A stretch of DNA of 64,000 nucleotides. Origin: Henriciella sp. (lineage in GTDB: Bacteria > Pseudomonadota > Alphaproteobacteria > Caulobacterales > Hyphomonadaceae). Shown one piece after another: positions 1-8,725 of this stretch. Made by a program: the position numbers and the translations under genes. Under the pieces are notes generated by a model. That model saw only the letters and a program-made list of their open reading frames with translations, did no database searches and was not told the origin of the DNA. Numbering within the stretch: position 1 is the first letter of the stretch; every line of letters begins with the position of its first letter. Location: the NCBI GenBank assembly GCA_030066975.1, contig JASJAO010000002.1, positions 372,001-436,000 on the forward strand, written 5' to 3'.

Positions 1-1386
1 AGCCTCGTCGAGTTGAAACGCCTGACTGTCGAGCTCCAGATGGAAACTGTTGCCATCATTGAACATGACAAAGCCAGGGATGCCCTCCAGAGTCGGCACG
101 TCAGGCATGGGAGGCAAATCATCGAACGAGAACTCAAACGTCTCGCCATCAATATTGATCGACATGTTCATGCCTTCAAGCGCATGTGTATCGACATGAA
201 CATGGACGTCGTCGTCGATCTGGATATCCTCATCGAAATCGACGTCCGCTGTTTGAGACTGGCCAGGGCCTCCGGCAAGCTCTGCCTCTGGGGTCTGGGC
301 CGTTGAGGAACAGGATGCGGTCGTGAAGATGGCCGCGGCACCAAGAGCTCCGGCAAGCGCGGTGCCCATCAAACGGCGACGAAAATCAGGTGTAGGGTGC
401 TGCATCATTATCAGTCTTTCTTTTATCGGATGAGCAAGGGTCAAACTGGCAGCCGCCATGCGGCGATCAGAGGGCCTGGCGAGCTTGGCCGCCTTAACGA
501 GGGTCCGGCCATACGCCGCTGGTGAGAGTTTCGCCCGGTTCAGAACATCGGCGTCGCACGCCGCTTCCTGGTCGGTGCGGAAGGCTTTCAGGGCGATGTG
601 TGCAAAGGGGTTGAACCATTGGACCGCGGCGACAATCCGGGCAATCTGGAACGCCCACAGGTCGCGCCGTTTCAAGTGCATCAATTCGTGGATCAAGGCA
701 TCGCGTTGCTCAGATGGCGTATAGTCTTCTTCAAACCAGTAAGGCAGCAGCACAACCGGATCTTTGAGGCCCGTCACCAAGGGTCCGCTACACAACAGGC
801 TGGAGCGTACGTGCGGCACGTTCTTGAGCTTCAGCATCTTTGCAATCGCCGCTGTCTCTTCGAGGATAGTATCAGAGGCGGGATCGGAATCGTCCCAGAT
901 CAGGCGTTGGAACACATCCTGGCGGCGCAAGGACAGGCCGAGCCAGAGGAGCGCCCCGAGAACCCAGACAGCGGTCAGGATCATTGGAGCCTGGGCCAGA
1001 GCGCCCTCCAGCAAACCGTTCCAGAATGACGGCGCAGCGGGCGCGACCATATCATATATCGGAGGCACTTCAGCGACTACAGGCGGCGCTGGCGCAGCCA
1101 CGACGTTCACCTCAGGCGCCATGACGAAAACCTGCTCAGCCACGGCTTCAGGCTCGGCTGTCGTCGGCATCAGCATCGATATCCAGCCCGAGAGCGACCA
1201 GTTGGCGGGCAGCGGCGGCATCACGAACCGCGCGAGCGGCAGCAACCAGAGCGCGTACGCTGCCTTCGGCCCAAAATGGCGGGCGAAGGGTCTGCGGATG
1301 AGCAGAACGAAGGCGACAAGTATCCCCACGGCGAGCGTGGTCAGTCCAGCTTCCTGGATAAACGGGTGAAGATCAGTCCAGTTCAT
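1..1386 (-). CDS. M56-family (BlaR1/MecR1-like) membrane metalloprotease, 3' end cut by window
   Basis: Read directly from the complement; 462 codons are visible and the frame stays open at base 1. The N-terminus has two hydrophobic segments (about residues 15-32 and 43-60). A zinc-protease motif HELMH lies at residues 233-237 (bases 676-690), inside DALIHELMHLKRRD, as in M56 peptidases. A further membrane segment with FRRRLMGTALAGALGAA lies near residue 345. The visible periplasmic tail is not a penicillin-binding domain: it is acidic, with an alternating Asp/His stretch DDDVHVHVDTH (around bases 185-220). The start ATG overlaps the BlaI stop by 4 nt (ATGA), indicating coupled translation. 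In this family the protease is a sensor that leads to inactivation of the partner BlaI-type repressor. The ligand cannot be told; the tail suggests it is not a beta-lactam. Confidence 0.88.
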   Translation of the reverse strand, partial: MNWTDLHPFIQEAGLTTLAVGILVAFVLLIRRPFARHFGPKAAYALWLLPLARFVMPPLPANWSLSGWISMLMPTTAEPEAVAEQVFVMAPEVNVVAAPAPPVVAEVPPIYDMVAPAAPSFWNGLLEGALAQAPMILTAVWVLGALLWLGLSLRRQDVFQRLIWDDSDPASDTILEETAAIAKMLKLKNVPHVRSSLLCSGPLVTGLKDPVVLLPYWFEEDYTPSEQRDALIHELMHLKRRDLWAFQIARIVAAVQWFNPFAHIALKAFRTDQEAACDADVLNRAKLSPAAYGRTLVKAAKLARPSDRRMAAASLTLAHPIKERLIMMQHPTPDFRRRLMGTALAGALGAAAIFTTASCSSTAQTPEAELAGGPGQSQTADVDFDEDIQIDDDVHVHVDTHALEGMNMSINIDGETFEFSFDDLPPMPDVPTLEGIPGFVMFNDGNSFHLELDSQAFQLDEA

Positions 1387-1751
1387 CGCTTTAGTCTCCC
1401 CAACAAAGCTTCGAGGTCTTCAATATCCTGATCGCTAAGCCCGCGGGCATCGGCGAGTTGCGCAACAAGCGGCGCTGCACGACCGCCAAACAGGCGATCC
1501 ACAAGCTGGCCAGCAGCGTTCTTCTGATACGCCTTTTCGTCCACAAGCGGGCTGTAGAGATAACGGCGGCCTTCCTGTTCAATCGACAGCGCGCCTTTAT
1601 CAACCAGGCGGGACAAGAGCGTCTTGATTGTGCGGATGTTCCAATCCTGCTGGCCTTCAAGGGCTTCAGCGACTTCAGAGGCGCCAATGCCCGGCTTGCG
1701 CCAGATCACTTTCATGATTTCGAGTTCAGCCGTTGAAATTTGCAGGGTCAT
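1383..1751 (-). CDS. BlaI/MecI/CopY-family transcriptional repressor
   Basis: A 122-residue protein, the usual length for this family. It has an N-terminal winged helix (ISTAELEIMKVIWRKPGIGA, then IRTIKTLLSRLVDKGAL) and a C-terminal helical dimerisation part with LVAQLADARGLSDQDIEDL. These repressors bind DNA as dimers and are inactivated through a cognate M56 protease. That protease gene follows immediately with an ATGA overlap, so the two form one unit. Two near-identical inverted repeats lie 14 and 39 bases upstream of the start codon and are very probably its operators, giving autorepression. The target besides its own operon is not evident. Confidence 0.92.
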   Translation of the reverse strand: MTLQISTAELEIMKVIWRKPGIGASEVAEALEGQQDWNIRTIKTLLSRLVDKGALSIEQEGRRYLYSPLVDEKAYQKNAAGQLVDRLFGGRAAPLVAQLADARGLSDQDIEDLEALLGRLKR

Positions 1752-1764
1752 GATTCACTCGTAT

Positions 1765-1807
1765 TGACTACAAGTGTGGTCATTACCCTTGACTACAAAT
1801 GTGGTCA
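1765..1807 (-). promoter_or_regulatory. Twin BlaI-type operators upstream of the repressor gene
   Basis: Two 18-base imperfect palindromes occur in tandem: TGACTACAAGTGTGGTCA at 1765-1782 and TGACTACAAATGTGGTCA at 1790-1807. They differ at one base and their centres are 25 bp apart, so they lie on roughly the same face of the helix or slightly rotated. The TACA/TGTG core resembles the TACA/TGTA core known for BlaI/MecI operators. The position directly in front of the repressor gene supports autorepression. No convincing -35/-10 was separated from the repeats. Confidence 0.82.
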
Positions 1808-1828
1808 ATAGAAAAATTATGACAATTT

Positions 1829-2809
1829 CTAGGCAGTCTTGTTGACGCTCGGATAGGTCTGTGGGGCCCGGTCGACGGCTTCGTCAAACCCCACCGTTTC
1901 AGCCACAATATAGAGAGGACGGGCTTTCACCTCGGTGAAAATGCGTGCCATGTATTCGCCGAGCACGCCGATCCCGATCAACATAATCCCATTGAAGAAC
2001 AGCATCACACTCATCAGCGAGGCGTAGCCCGGCACGTCAATACCGAAAATCAGGGTCTTGGCCACCGTCCAGCCGCCAAACAGCATCGCCCCAAGGCTGA
2101 CGGCAAACCCGACATAGGACCAGACGCGAAGCGGCAACGACGAGAATGAGGTGATGCCCTCAAGCGCGAAGTTCCAAAGCTTCCAGTAATTCCACTTGGT
2201 CTCTCCGGCAGCACGCTCCTCTCGAACATATTCGACCACTTCGGTCTCATAGCCGACCCAGGCAAACAAGCCTTTCATGAACCGTGAGCGCTCCGGCAGG
2301 CGCTTGATCGCATCGACCACCACACGATCCATCAGGCGGAAGTCGCCAGCATTACGAGGGATACGCGGCTCGCTGAGGCGCGAAAAGATTGAGTAAGCGC
2401 CGTTCGCGGTAACCCGCTTCAGCCAGCTGTCCGATGAGCGATCAGCCCGGACCGCCAGCACGACTTTCGCACCGGCCCGCCATTTGGCGATCAATTGCGC
2501 AATCACTTCCGGTGGATCCTGCAGATCGGCATCCATCGGGATCACCGCATCTCCGCTGGCATAATCGAGACCTGCACTTAGCGCGGTTTCCTTACCGAAA
2601 TTGCGCGACAGATTGACGATCTTGATCCGCTCATCCTGCTGCGCGAAGAAGCGAAGACGGCCCAGCGTATCGTCTCGGCTGCCATCGTTCACACAGATGA
2701 TTTCATAAGACGGCGTGATCGTGCTGAGGACGGCGGACATGCGTTTGAAGAAGAGATGCAACATCGCCTCTTCATTGTACATCGGCACGACAATCGACAG
2801 AGTTGGCAT
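1829..2809 (-). CDS. Family 2 glycosyltransferase, polyprenyl-phosphate sugar synthase type (GtrB/DPM1-like)
   Basis: A 326-residue protein. The N-terminal GT-A domain starts with LSIVVPMYNEEAML and carries the metal/nucleotide motif DADLQDPPE near residue 95. Two C-terminal membrane segments follow (about residues 230-255 and 265-290). This is the architecture of enzymes that move a sugar from a nucleotide sugar to undecaprenyl or dolichyl phosphate at the inner face of the membrane. A GGGAGG Shine-Dalgarno lies 9 nt before the ATG. The gene is 38 nt downstream of a large membrane protein with GT-C-like layout, so the pair could make a lipid-linked sugar and transfer it outside the membrane. 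Which sugar is unknown. Confidence 0.88.
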   Translation of the reverse strand: MPTLSIVVPMYNEEAMLHLFFKRMSAVLSTITPSYEIICVNDGSRDDTLGRLRFFAQQDERIKIVNLSRNFGKETALSAGLDYASGDAVIPMDADLQDPPEVIAQLIAKWRAGAKVVLAVRADRSSDSWLKRVTANGAYSIFSRLSEPRIPRNAGDFRLMDRVVVDAIKRLPERSRFMKGLFAWVGYETEVVEYVREERAAGETKWNYWKLWNFALEGITSFSSLPLRVWSYVGFAVSLGAMLFGGWTVAKTLIFGIDVPGYASLMSVMLFFNGIMLIGIGVLGEYMARIFTEVKARPLYIVAETVGFDEAVDRAPQTYPSVNKTA

Positions 2810-2847
2810 GATTTCAGCCTCCCGACTCGCCTTTATTCATCACTAGA

Positions 2848-4599
2848 TCAGGGATTCGTTGCCAAAGCCTTGCCAAGGCTGAAGCGTGGTTTGAAGCGAA
2901 AGAAAACAAGCCCGATAAAGAACATTCCGCTGATGGCGCTGAGCCAGGTCCCGATCCGCTCAAACACGGTGGGCGGCAAGCTCAACTCAACCCGGTGCTC
3001 GCCGGCCGGCAAGTCGAACGTCATCAAACCGAAGCGCGGTCCGGGATAGAGCGCCAGCGGCTCATCCGAATCGACCAGACGGCCCTGCCAATAATCCCAA
3101 TGCGGAAAGACCAAGGTTACCGGACCCGGCTCAGACAAACTCACTTGCAGCATCAGCCGATCACTCGCCTCACTCAACACGCTGACCTCATAAGCCGCTT
3201 CGGCCTGCGCCGCCGCTTCTGAGGCCTGGATCTGCTCGATGACAGCGAAGAGACTATCGTATCCGCGCTGCACACCGTGGGTTTCACGTACGGCGCTCAT
3301 AAAGGGCTGCGGGAAGTATTCCGGCGCGCCGGCCATGGCGAAGGGCTGACCGCTGCGCATGGTTGCATCTTGCGCGGCCGGGATCAGCACACTGGTTGAG
3401 ACCAGCAAGGCAGCTCCCACAATCAAAGATGGCAGCCAGGCTTCAAGCAGCCGGCCCTTGTCGCGAAACTGTTTGACCGCTGCTACGAGCAAGGCGGTTG
3501 CCCCCAGTGCGAGGCTCACATCCACTAGGATCATCACCCGCCACGGGAACTGGACAGAGCTGATGATCCACTTTTCCCACATCAGCCAGGAGACCGGCGT
3601 CATCAGGACCGCTGCGAAGAAAACCGGTGCCAATGTCCAGGTCAGCAAACCGTCTTTCGACACCACATCGCGCACCTCATCGCGCTTCCACCACAGCAGC
3701 GCTGACAGAATCAGAGCGGCCATCATGATCGCCTTGATCATCAGCGCGGTGGCCGGGTTCGGTTCCGCCTGCCCGTCAAGGAACAGCCAGCGGGTCGGCA
3801 TCGAGTAGACATGGAACAATAGAGATGAAGACACATCCTCGAGCAGCATGAAGGCGGGCAGCCAGTAAATCGCGCTGAGCGCGGCCCCGAGCCCGCCCCA
3901 AAGTGCAAACGTCCCGACCAGTTTCGCGGTCGCTCCCAAATCGTCACGCAGATCCCAGGTTTTCCACAGGACGACGGCGGCCAGAAAGTGCGCGGTAATC
4001 AATGCTACCGGCAAATGACTGAGCACCAAGCCTGCGAAGGATAAAGACAGCATCCAACCGCATTTGCGCTCTTCCAACAGCTTGATCGCGGCGAGGATAA
4101 GCAAAGGAATGAAAATCGCAGCGGCAATCTCGCCCACCGCCTGGCGGATGATCCAATCCATCGCGTAGTGGTACGGCAGTACGCAGTACAAGACGGCGGC
4201 AAATGCGGCCCAGTTCACGCCGAAGAATCGCCGCGCCAGAACGAAGAAACTGACCCCCGACAGAATGATCATCCAGGCCCCGCCAATCGCAAACGCGGTT
4301 CCCGGCGCGCAGCCGCCGCCACAACTGATCTGCCCCACTGTTGAGGCGATCCAGAACGGCATTGGCGCATAGAAATAGAAGTCGAGCCCCCCAAGCCCGA
4401 ACCACAGGTCCGGCAAGTGACGCGGATACAGATCTCCAGACCAGAACGCCTCGTCAAAAGCCGTAAACCAGGGCAGATTATGCCGATAAGAATGGCCACC
4501 CGGCGTGCCGATAGCGGCATGATAAGCCAGCAGACCCACCGCCAGCGCCGTGACCATCAAAATCAAGCGCCAGTGGCGCGAAAAAGCGGCTTGCATCAT
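2848..4599 (-). CDS. Large polytopic membrane protein, 6-pyruvoyl-tetrahydropterin-synthase-related/GT-C-like
   Basis: A 583-residue protein with about ten or more hydrophobic segments covering residues 10-450. It then has a soluble beta-rich region (about 450-550) and a last membrane helix near 555-575. The first extracytoplasmic loop contains acidic and aromatic residues (FTAFDEAFWSGDLYPRHLP), typical of GT-C glycosyltransferases that use lipid-linked sugars. The family resemblance is to membrane proteins annotated as PTPS-related (Pfam PF10131), from memory and without a search. The next gene encodes a polyprenyl-phosphate glycosyltransferase, the expected donor partner. The biochemical function is unproven. 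Confidence 0.7.
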   Translation of the reverse strand: MMQAAFSRHWRLILMVTALAVGLLAYHAAIGTPGGHSYRHNLPWFTAFDEAFWSGDLYPRHLPDLWFGLGGLDFYFYAPMPFWIASTVGQISCGGGCAPGTAFAIGGAWMIILSGVSFFVLARRFFGVNWAAFAAVLYCVLPYHYAMDWIIRQAVGEIAAAIFIPLLILAAIKLLEERKCGWMLSLSFAGLVLSHLPVALITAHFLAAVVLWKTWDLRDDLGATAKLVGTFALWGGLGAALSAIYWLPAFMLLEDVSSSLLFHVYSMPTRWLFLDGQAEPNPATALMIKAIMMAALILSALLWWKRDEVRDVVSKDGLLTWTLAPVFFAAVLMTPVSWLMWEKWIISSVQFPWRVMILVDVSLALGATALLVAAVKQFRDKGRLLEAWLPSLIVGAALLVSTSVLIPAAQDATMRSGQPFAMAGAPEYFPQPFMSAVRETHGVQRGYDSLFAVIEQIQASEAAAQAEAAYEVSVLSEASDRLMLQVSLSEPGPVTLVFPHWDYWQGRLVDSDEPLALYPGPRFGLMTFDLPAGEHRVELSLPPTVFERIGTWLSAISGMFFIGLVFFRFKPRFSLGKALATNP

Positions 4600-4720
4600 C
4601 TACTCGTCTTCAATCCAAGCAGATGAATTAGCAGAGCGGCTTTAATACCGTGTTTCCTGCCGGTTCGATCTGGTTAATGCCGCTTAAACGAATCCAATGC
4701 GGCCATCGACGTCTTGTGCT

Positions 4721-6202
4721 CTAAACGTCTTCGGTTTCGCCGCTCTTGGCGCGTACCATTTCGACTTTCAGTGTGGATCCCGGCGTGATCAACACATCCT
4801 CATGGCGCAGAGGAATATCGATGCCTGCGTCCCGGAACTTGTCCCAGATATTGAGCATCACCTCGGATGAGACATTCGAGACCCCGTTCTGCGGATCATT
4901 GATCCAGAACCGCGCCTCAAGCTCGATGGCCTCATCGCCAAATTCCATGACGAGACATTTCGGAGCCGGTTTCGCCAGTACGCGATCTGTTATCACGGCG
5001 CCAGCGACGACCAAATCCACAGCCTGGCGCAGATCGGTTTCATACTCGACCCGAAGGCGGCGTTTCACGCGCACCTCCTTATTCGAGTACGACCAGTTCA
5101 CCACCTTGTCCGTGATCAACATCTCGTTCGGGATGAGATGCTCTTTGCCATCGCGTGTGATCACTGAGGCATAGCGCAGACCGAGTGACTTCACGACGCC
5201 ATAGGTCTCGTCCACTTCGATGACATCATCCGGTTTGATGGAACGATCCGTCAGCAGGATCACGCCTGAGATAAAGTTCGCAACGATCTGCTGCATCCCG
5301 AAGCCGAGGCCGACGCCGATTGCACCGCCGAGTACGGCCAATCCCGACAGGGGAATGCCGAGCCCCGCCATGGCGAGCATAGCGGCGGAAAAGAACAGGC
5401 CAATCTGGACCGCATTGCCCATCAGGATGCGCAGCGAGGAATCGACTTTTGGGAGCGTGTCGACACGCTTCTTCAGCTGTTTGGCGCCCCAATGGGCAGC
5501 AAACATAAAGATTGCAACGGTGATCACTGCCTGTACCAGGAAGACCGGACTGATCGTGCGCCCGGCAAATTGCGGCCCGACGCCGCTGAGCCAGGCATAA
5601 ACCTCCTCGAGGACGCCAAACGCATAGAAGGCAGCAAACAGCCAGATGAACCAGCCTGCTGGCTTGCGCATCCCTTCCGGCAGGAACGCCGTCACCACAC
5701 GGATCAGCAACCAGGCAAGCGCCAATGAAGAAGCGATCCGCACCAACGCGCTGTCCATGCCTGATCCCGCCAGGATCGCCTGTGCCAGATACAGACCGAG
5801 CGCCCAGAGCGCTGGTCGCACCAGAGTCGGCCCCGTCTCCTCGACCAAACGCCGCAACTGGTCCGGCAGCCTTTGGATGGACGCAAACACAAGCTGACGC
5901 CCGCGCGAGGAGAACATAATGCCGAGGATCAGCACCCCGAGGATCGCGGCGAGTTGATAGAGAATTGGCAGCAGGATTTCAAAATTCAGAAGATTGGCCT
6001 GCGCCCAACCGACGGGGTCTTCGATGATCGGGTCGGCCCAGGCAAACAGGTTAGGCGCCTCAGCTGCGCTTGCTTCCCCGCCATCTGAGGCCGCAACGGC
6101 ACCGTCCGCGCCCGCGTCGGTCACAGAGAGATTGTCGCCGCAAATTCTCTGCCCCTCTACGGTGACGCAGCCCTCAACCTGAATTTCGGTTTCGTCTTCC
6201 AT
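4721..6202 (-). CDS. MscS-family mechanosensitive ion channel
   Basis: A 493-residue protein. An acidic N-terminal stretch with two cysteines (residues 12 and 17) precedes several membrane helices (about residues 75-270). The MscS core follows: a glycine/alanine-rich pore helix LAVLGGAIGVGLGFGMQQIV around residue 290. After it comes the beta-domain (NFISGVILLTDRSIKPDDVI, then GVVKSLGLRYASVITRDGKE) and the C-terminal alpha/beta vestibule. These channels release osmolytes on hypo-osmotic shock from the inner membrane. It is larger than E. coli MscS (286 residues), as in the YbdG/MscM-type members. The gene stands 121 nt upstream of the GT-C-like gene on the same strand. Confidence 0.93.
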   Translation of the reverse strand: MEDETEIQVEGCVTVEGQRICGDNLSVTDAGADGAVAASDGGEASAAEAPNLFAWADPIIEDPVGWAQANLLNFEILLPILYQLAAILGVLILGIMFSSRGRQLVFASIQRLPDQLRRLVEETGPTLVRPALWALGLYLAQAILAGSGMDSALVRIASSLALAWLLIRVVTAFLPEGMRKPAGWFIWLFAAFYAFGVLEEVYAWLSGVGPQFAGRTISPVFLVQAVITVAIFMFAAHWGAKQLKKRVDTLPKVDSSLRILMGNAVQIGLFFSAAMLAMAGLGIPLSGLAVLGGAIGVGLGFGMQQIVANFISGVILLTDRSIKPDDVIEVDETYGVVKSLGLRYASVITRDGKEHLIPNEMLITDKVVNWSYSNKEVRVKRRLRVEYETDLRQAVDLVVAGAVITDRVLAKPAPKCLVMEFGDEAIELEARFWINDPQNGVSNVSSEVMLNIWDKFRDAGIDIPLRHEDVLITPGSTLKVEMVRAKSGETEDV

Positions 6203-6251
6203 GCAAGCCCATCCTGCAAATCATGCGCCGAAACGGTTCGATATCCCCCGT

Positions 6252-7169
6252 CTAAACAGGCGGATAAGGGAATACGCTGGTTGTGGCGCCAAGGTCTGTA
6301 AAGCTGCCTTCCATGGCCGAAAGCCCATGCTCGATCAAGGTCTCAGGTGTCCATCCTTCCAGACGTGACACCGATTTCACCGGACGCGGCTGGCTGAACA
6401 GAACGACTTCATTGCCGCGAACCGAGAAGATCTGTCCGTTCACGTGTTTCGCCCCGTCTGCGCAGAGCGTGACTGCAAGCTGGGCAACCTGATCGGCGCG
6501 CATACCGGTGCGCATCCGCTCAACGCGCTCAGCGCCCGCCTCATCTTTCACGGGAATGGACGCAATCATGCGCGTCCAGGCAAACGGCGCGATAATGTTG
6601 GAGCGGACATTCTTGCGCGCACCCTCCATGGCGATAATCCGGGAGAGCCCGGCAATGCCAAGTTTGGCGGCGGCATAGTTCGCCTGTCCGATATTCCCGA
6701 TCAAGCCACTGGTAGAAGTGAACAGAACCAGAGAGCCGTCTTCCTGATCGCGGAAATGTTCAATTGATGCGCGGGCAACGTTGAACGATCCGTGCAAGTG
6801 AACGTCAATGACCGCTTTCCAGTCGGCTTCAGACATTTTGTGAAACATGCCATCGCGCAGGATCCCGGCGGGATTGATGACCGCGTGCAAGCCTCCAAAC
6901 GCGTCTTTGGCCTGCTCAACCATCGCCGCGACCGCGTCATAATCGGTGACGCTGTCAGAGTTTGAGACCGCTTGGCCACCTGCAGCGCGGATGTCTGCGG
7001 CCACGGCCTCTGCAGGCCCGGCCCCGCCTTCGTCTGCCCCAGACAGGCTGCCACCGAGATCATTGACCACCACGTTCGCGCCATGCTGCGCGGCCATCAA
7101 GGCGCATTCCTTACCAATCCCGTTACCACCGCCGGTGACCAGCACCGTTTTGCCATCCAAAATACCCAT
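6252..7169 (-). CDS. SDR-family NAD(P)-dependent dehydrogenase, (3R)-hydroxyacyl-CoA dehydrogenase-like
   Basis: A 305-residue Rossmann protein. The cofactor motif TGGGNGIG is near residue 12. The segment after the second strand (NDLGGSLSGADEG) resembles the dehydrogenase part of peroxisomal multifunctional enzyme 2. Catalytic residues are visible as STSG (Ser) and YAAAK (Tyr, Lys). The usual NNAG is NPAG here. It probably oxidises or reduces a hydroxyacyl-CoA or a similar alcohol; the exact substrate cannot be read. The Shine-Dalgarno AGGAGG lies about 5 nt before the ATG. Confidence 0.85.
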   Translation of the reverse strand: MGILDGKTVLVTGGGNGIGKECALMAAQHGANVVVNDLGGSLSGADEGGAGPAEAVAADIRAAGGQAVSNSDSVTDYDAVAAMVEQAKDAFGGLHAVINPAGILRDGMFHKMSEADWKAVIDVHLHGSFNVARASIEHFRDQEDGSLVLFTSTSGLIGNIGQANYAAAKLGIAGLSRIIAMEGARKNVRSNIIAPFAWTRMIASIPVKDEAGAERVERMRTGMRADQVAQLAVTLCADGAKHVNGQIFSVRGNEVVLFSQPRPVKSVSRLEGWTPETLIEHGLSAMEGSFTDLGATTSVFPYPPV

Positions 7170-7358
7170 CCGAGCCTCCTGATACGTCGTTTTCTGAACA
7201 GGGAAACAGCACGGAACCTAAAGTCCGGCAAGCTGCCGCGGCGATACGTGATCGTCCGATGATCCACTTCACAACGCGCTGAATGATTGAGAGATCAATC
7301 AGGCGCATTCATCGATGTCTTAACCGAATGATAACGCCGCCTCGCATAATCTGATCAA

Positions 7359-7460
7359 ATGGCAAAACTGATGAACCACACTCATAGCATCTTCACGATG
7401 CATCGGCTGGCCGTCGTCACGATCGTGGTCTGCGTGCTGATCGACGAATTCCTGCGCTAG
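7359..7460 (+). CDS. Possible 33-residue membrane peptide (weak)
   Basis: A short ORF starting at an ATG encodes a peptide whose middle is hydrophobic (LAVVTIVVCVLIDEF) and ends in Arg. It converges on the sigma-factor gene with a 4-nt stop overlap. No clear Shine-Dalgarno is present, and the stretch may simply be non-coding. The rest of the gap 7170-7456 holds no other recognisable feature. Confidence 0.2.
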   Translation: MAKLMNHTHSIFTMHRLAVVTIVVCVLIDEFLR

Positions 7461-8716
7461 GCCTTGGTGTCGGCGATCGCGTTGAGCTTGCGTTCCAGAA
7501 ACACCCGCTCCATCCGATTCTCCGCCAGCGCCAAGGCTTCTTCGATCAACGTTCGAGCGCTTTCAGTTTCACCACTGCGCTGCAAGATATCGGCCCGGGC
7601 CAGATAGAACGCCTTGTAACCTGTCTTATCGAAAGCGTCCTGAACCGCTTCGATCATGGCAAGCGCGCGCTCGGTCTCTCCCATATTCGAGATCGCCACA
7701 GCCTGATTGATCCGCACCACAGGCGAGGGCTGGATCCGATGCAGCAGATCGTACAAGGCGGCAATCTGTGGCCAGTCGGTTTCGGCCCAGCTCACCGCTT
7801 CGACATGCAGCGCACTGATCGCAGCCTGAATCTGGTAAGGTCCAACCCGGCCCTTCTTTAAAGCGGTTTTCAAACGCTGCGTGCCTTCGTCAATTTTGGC
7901 CGAACTCCAAAGCGTGCGATCCTGATCTTCCAGCGAGATCATCACACCCTCGCGATCTGTTCTCGCCGCACGCCGCGCATCATGCAGCAGCATCAGGGCA
8001 AGCAGGCCTTCCACTTCGGTTTCGTCAGGCATCAACCGCGCGACGATCCGCGCTAGCCGGATGGCCTCATTGATCAGATCCACGCGGGTCAGTTCGGGGC
8101 CAGACGAGGCCGCATAGCCTTCATTGAAGATCAGATAGATCGTGGCCAAGACACCGCGTAAGCGCTCCGGCAGGTCCTCTTCCGATGGCACTTGATACGG
8201 AATCCCGGCGAGACGAATTTTCTTCTTCGCCCGCGACAGGCGCTGCGCCATCGTGCTCGGCTTGTCGAGAAAGGCCCGGGCAATCTCTTCGGTCGTTAAG
8301 CCTCCAATCGTGCGCAATGTCAGCGCAACACGGGTCTTTTCCTCCAGAGCCGGATGACAGCAGGTGAAGATCAACTCCAGCTGCTTGTCATCAATCGCAG
8401 CCGGGTCCTCCAAATCGATCTCTGATTGATCAAGCGCGATGAGATAGGCGAGTTCCTTGGCCTTCTCCTCAAATCGGTTCGCGCGGCGAATACGATCAAT
8501 CGCCTTGCGCCGCGCCGTGGCAATCAACCAGGCGGCTGGCGAGCGCGGCAAGCCTTTGTCTGGCCAGGTTCGCAGCGCCGCCTCCGCAGCGTCCTGAAGG
8601 CAATCTTCGGCCAGTTGTAGCTCACCAAGATTGCGGATCAGGCTCGACAGGATACGGCCCCACTCTTCGCGGATAATCCGTTCAACAGATTGAGCCGGTG
8701 AAGAGAGGGGCAGCAT
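7457..8716 (-). CDS. ECF42-type RNA polymerase sigma factor with TPR-like C-terminal extension
   Basis: A 419-residue protein. The N-terminal sigma-2 region (about residues 10-85) contains LAEDCLQDAAEAAL and AWLIATARRKAIDRIRR. The sigma-4 region has a helix-turn-helix (GGLTTEEIARAFLDKPSTMA, about 135-170). A long extension follows, first a DUF6596-like helical part (NEGYAAS, near residue 205) and then helical repeats resembling TPRs (about 290-415). This long form without an anti-sigma partner matches group ECF42. Members of that group are commonly encoded next to a DGPF/YciI protein, exactly as here, 9 nt upstream. The C-terminal extension is thought to be needed for activity in this group. 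Confidence 0.92.
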   Translation of the reverse strand: MLPLSSPAQSVERIIREEWGRILSSLIRNLGELQLAEDCLQDAAEAALRTWPDKGLPRSPAAWLIATARRKAIDRIRRANRFEEKAKELAYLIALDQSEIDLEDPAAIDDKQLELIFTCCHPALEEKTRVALTLRTIGGLTTEEIARAFLDKPSTMAQRLSRAKKKIRLAGIPYQVPSEEDLPERLRGVLATIYLIFNEGYAASSGPELTRVDLINEAIRLARIVARLMPDETEVEGLLALMLLHDARRAARTDREGVMISLEDQDRTLWSSAKIDEGTQRLKTALKKGRVGPYQIQAAISALHVEAVSWAETDWPQIAALYDLLHRIQPSPVVRINQAVAISNMGETERALAMIEAVQDAFDKTGYKAFYLARADILQRSGETESARTLIEEALALAENRMERVFLERKLNAIADTKA

Positions 8717-8725
8717 CGCCGCGGC

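Noticed and set aside
4674-4687. TTAA-N6-TTAA, resembling a CtrA box.
   Set aside because: The spacing is 6, not the 7 required for the TTAA-N7-TTAA CtrA site, and it lies just after the MscS 3' region rather than in a fitting promoter.
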